Shown in pieces: positions 62,457 to 64,000 of a stretch of DNA of 64,000 nt. The notes under the pieces were generated by a model, which saw only the letters and a list, made by a program, of their open reading frames with translations, was not told the DNA's origin and ran no database searches. Position numbers and translations under genes: made by a program. Each line of letters begins with the position of its first letter. The first letter of the stretch is position 1. Source of the DNA: Firmicutes bacterium HGW-Firmicutes-7. Its GTDB lineage: Bacteria > Bacillota > Clostridia > Lachnospirales > Vallitaleaceae. The DNA lies in the NCBI GenBank assembly GCA_002841375.1, contig PGZO01000009.1:60918-124917 (forward strand). The letters are read 5' to 3'.

Positions 62457-62777
62457 ATGAACTTAAAACCAAGAATTACATTAGGATTTTTCATTATTAC
62501 TATTGGTGTTGTTTTTATGCTAGATGTACTAGATATTATTGATGCGGTTCAAGTTTCTTATAATTACTGGCCATTAATTTTGATTATCCTTGGCGTATTT
62601 ACACTTGTAGATAAAAATTCATCTACTTTTCTCGGTGGAATATTCATACTGGTCGGTATATACTTTCAGCTAAACTTATTAGACCTAGAAATATTTAATC
62701 GAATTAAGCTAGATGATTTTATTTTGCCAGTAATAATAATTATAATAGGTGTGAGAGTACTTGTTAAACCAAAATGA
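62457..62777 (+). CDS. Small membrane protein with LiaF/DUF5668-like helices
   Basis: 106 residues with four hydrophobic segments (ITLGFFIITIGVVFMLDVL, YWPLILIILGVFTLV, TFLGGIFILVGIYFQL, FILPVIIIIIGVRVLV). The NYWPLILIILG unit is typical of the LiaI/LiaF-like transmembrane region associated with envelope stress proteins. The soluble LiaF C-terminal part is missing. AGGAGG precedes ATG; 13 nt behind the hypothetical gene. Confidence 0.7.
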   Translation: MNLKPRITLGFFIITIGVVFMLDVLDIIDAVQVSYNYWPLILIILGVFTLVDKNSSTFLGGIFILVGIYFQLNLLDLEIFNRIKLDDFILPVIIIIIGVRVLVKPK

Positions 62778-62876
62778 TAGTGTAGCTGTTTTACTCTTCG
62801 TATAATTTGAATTAAGAAGAGGCATAATAATTCAAGTAGAAGGTTATATATTAGACAGCTAAGTGGAAGGGAAGTG

Positions 62877-63527
62877 ATGCATATTAACAGCTTCGTAGTG
62901 ATGTTGGAAAATAAAGCCTTGATGGATTTGTTAGAAAAAATTATTACACTCGGTCCAATTGCAGGAATACTTCTCGTTATGACAGAAGCGTTTATTCCAG
63001 TATTACCGTTATCAGTATTCGTAGCTATAAATGTAATGGTTTATGGCTTCTGGCAAGGGTATTTATATTCTTGGATTGGAAATGTATTAGCTTCTATTCT
63101 GTTGTTTTTAATTATTAGAAAATATGGTACAAGCAAATTCAAAAAGAAGATTCAATCAAATAGAAAAATAAACAACATCTTTGTTTGGATACAGCAACAT
63201 GGATTTATGCCTATATTTATTTTGCTATCGTTTCCTTTTACACCTTCGTTTTTAGTATGTGGTTTATCTGCACTTGCTGGAGTAAAATGCAAAACATTTA
63301 TTTACTCTATTATTTTTGGAAAGCTTATTATGATTTTGTCTTTAAGCTTCATTGGATACAATGTCTCTGAGTTTTTAAATCAGCCAATTAAGTCAGTTAT
63401 ACTTATTACGTTAACATTAAGTATTTCATTCGTTGCAAAAATAATAATGGGAAGATTTGAAACAAAACTTGATGCTATCGTTACAGATGAAGAAATTAAT
63501 CTAGATGAGGAAAAAAAAATTGCCTAA
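62877..63527 (+). CDS. VTT-domain (DedA/TVP38-like) membrane protein
   Basis: 216 residues; ATG 62877 after AAGGGAAG. Several hydrophobic helices with the VTT/SNARE-associated pattern: MTEAFIPVLPLSVFVAINVM, GFWQGYLYSWIGNVLAS, and FPFTPSFLVCGLSALAGVKC. Such proteins are implicated in lipid scrambling and envelope homeostasis. The C-terminal 30 residues are charged and cytosolic. It is the last gene before the rRNA leader. Confidence 0.8.
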   Translation: MHINSFVVMLENKALMDLLEKIITLGPIAGILLVMTEAFIPVLPLSVFVAINVMVYGFWQGYLYSWIGNVLASILLFLIIRKYGTSKFKKKIQSNRKINNIFVWIQQHGFMPIFILLSFPFTPSFLVCGLSALAGVKCKTFIYSIIFGKLIMILSLSFIGYNVSEFLNQPIKSVILITLTLSISFVAKIIMGRFETKLDAIVTDEEINLDEEKKIA

Positions 63528-63707
63528 ATAAGTAGGTTTCTTTTATTAGAAATAAAGTGAGTTAATGTGGGTGAAAGGATATGAAGGATTAAGAAGAATC
63601 ATATATGCAGGTGCTTCTTTTTCACTTGTAATAGGTAATGTGCAGTGTAAATTTTTTAGCGATTATTGACGTTAAAACAAAAAAAATAAAAAAAAGGTCA
63701 AAACAGG

Positions 63708-63736
63708 TTGACATTGATTTGATGGGGTGATATAAT
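63708..63736 (+). promoter_or_regulatory. rRNA promoter P1
   Basis: TTGACA (63708-63713), exact 17-nt spacer, TATAAT (63731-63736): perfect sigma-A consensus. Confidence 0.85.
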
Positions 63737-63839
63737 TACTTTCGCTGCTGAAACAGAGCAAAACAAGTGGCAGTAAGCAGCATTTTAACAACATTCTTAA
63801 GCGGTTTTCATTTTGTCAAATATTACAAGTAATTGATGG

Positions 63840-63868
63840 TTGACATAAGACCGACGAGATGATATACT
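63840..63868 (+). promoter_or_regulatory. rRNA promoter P2
   Basis: TTGACA (63840-63845), 17-nt spacer, TATACT (63863-63868), 132 nt downstream of P1. Confidence 0.85.
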
Positions 63869-64000
63869 AGCTTTCCTGCCAACGAGCAACACGAGTCGGC
63901 AAAAAGCAAAAGAGCAATAACAGAACCTTGAAAACTGAACAGTAAACAAACCAATAAACAAGTAATAATGATAATAGTCAGCACAAAATGAACAAGATTA

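Larger units (their letters stand above)
63528..64000 (+). other. Promoter region and leader of an rRNA operon (16S beyond the window)
   Basis: No ORF. Two consensus promoters in tandem are followed by a GC-richer leader with short complementary pieces (for example GCTGCT/AGCAGC) and, at about 63923-63945, GAACCTTGAAAACTGAAC, the boxA-like sequence preceding 16S rRNA in many Firmicutes. The 16S gene should start shortly after base 64000. Confidence 0.75.

Noticed and set aside
1..64000. CRISPR arrays, tRNA genes, prophage or restriction-modification genes
   Set aside because: No regularly spaced repeats, tRNA-like cloverleafs, integrases, phage structural genes or methyltransferases were recognised by eye.

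Overview
The window looks like a stretch of a low-G+C, strictly or mainly anaerobic, probably spore-forming Clostridia chromosome. The pointers are AT-rich codon use with strong AGGAGG ribosome sites, S-layer homology (SLH) surface proteins, a class III (oxygen-sensitive) ribonucleotide reductase, Csp-like subtilases without signal peptide, bacteriohemerythrin and rubrerythrin-like proteins, and TadE/prepilin-peptidase genes. A Lachnospirales/Vallitaleaceae-like bacterium would fit, but nothing in the sequence fixes the genus.

Layout. 1-6.7 kb: a 7TMR-DISM sensor histidine kinase cut by the window edge, an orphan flaG and a giant SLH/GLUG surface protein. 7.0-14.6 kb: an operon for uptake and oxidation of an amine or amino acid (APC permease, ornithine-cyclodeaminase homologue, split iron-sulfur flavoprotein amine dehydrogenase, RidA, AraC regulator), interrupted by a hairpin-rich mobile-type element. 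14.7-17.6 kb: a second SLH/GLUG protein on the minus strand. 17.6-29.4 kb: a sugar-acid catabolic region (uxuA, LacI-type regulator with several copies of its likely operator, two dehydrogenases, an RbsABC-type sugar transporter, an M24 peptidase homologue, a beta-propeller lactonase), with decayed gene pieces around uxuA. 29.7-36.2 kb: a gene-poor zone with a stalk-domain surface protein, hemerythrin, an unknown protein, several remnants (response regulator, yyaL, transposase, an FG-GAP-like protein) and a WYL regulator divergent from an isochorismatase-like hydrolase. 36.2-41 kb: yyaL broken by a 22-nt insertion, a three-part IscU-like/pseudo-ThiF/ThiF fusion protein, and a ferritin-like protein. 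41-52.6 kb: housekeeping genes (SWIM-SNF2 helicase, rarA, hflX) around a tandem Csp-like subtilase and a TPR lipoprotein. 52.7-56.6 kb: a DNA-precursor operon, nrdD-thyA-folA, preceded by two NrdR boxes. 57-62 kb: a partial Tad/pilus-like secretion locus (DUF5702-like protein, two TadE-like proteins, prepilin peptidase). The right edge holds two consensus promoters and the leader of an rRNA operon that starts just outside the window.

Most noteworthy: the IscU-like/inactive-E1/active-E1 fusion at 38516-40399, whose first scaffold cysteine is aspartate; a family of hairpin elements in three states of completeness (9679-9850, 10199-10229, 40993-41043), one of which provides the end of a helicase gene; a 34-nt non-coding motif found twice 15.7 kb apart with three mismatches; a 62-bp palindrome upstream of uxuA; NrdR boxes that double as the arms of a terminator-like hairpin; and an NrdD fused to a CxxC redoxin with no nrdG beside it.
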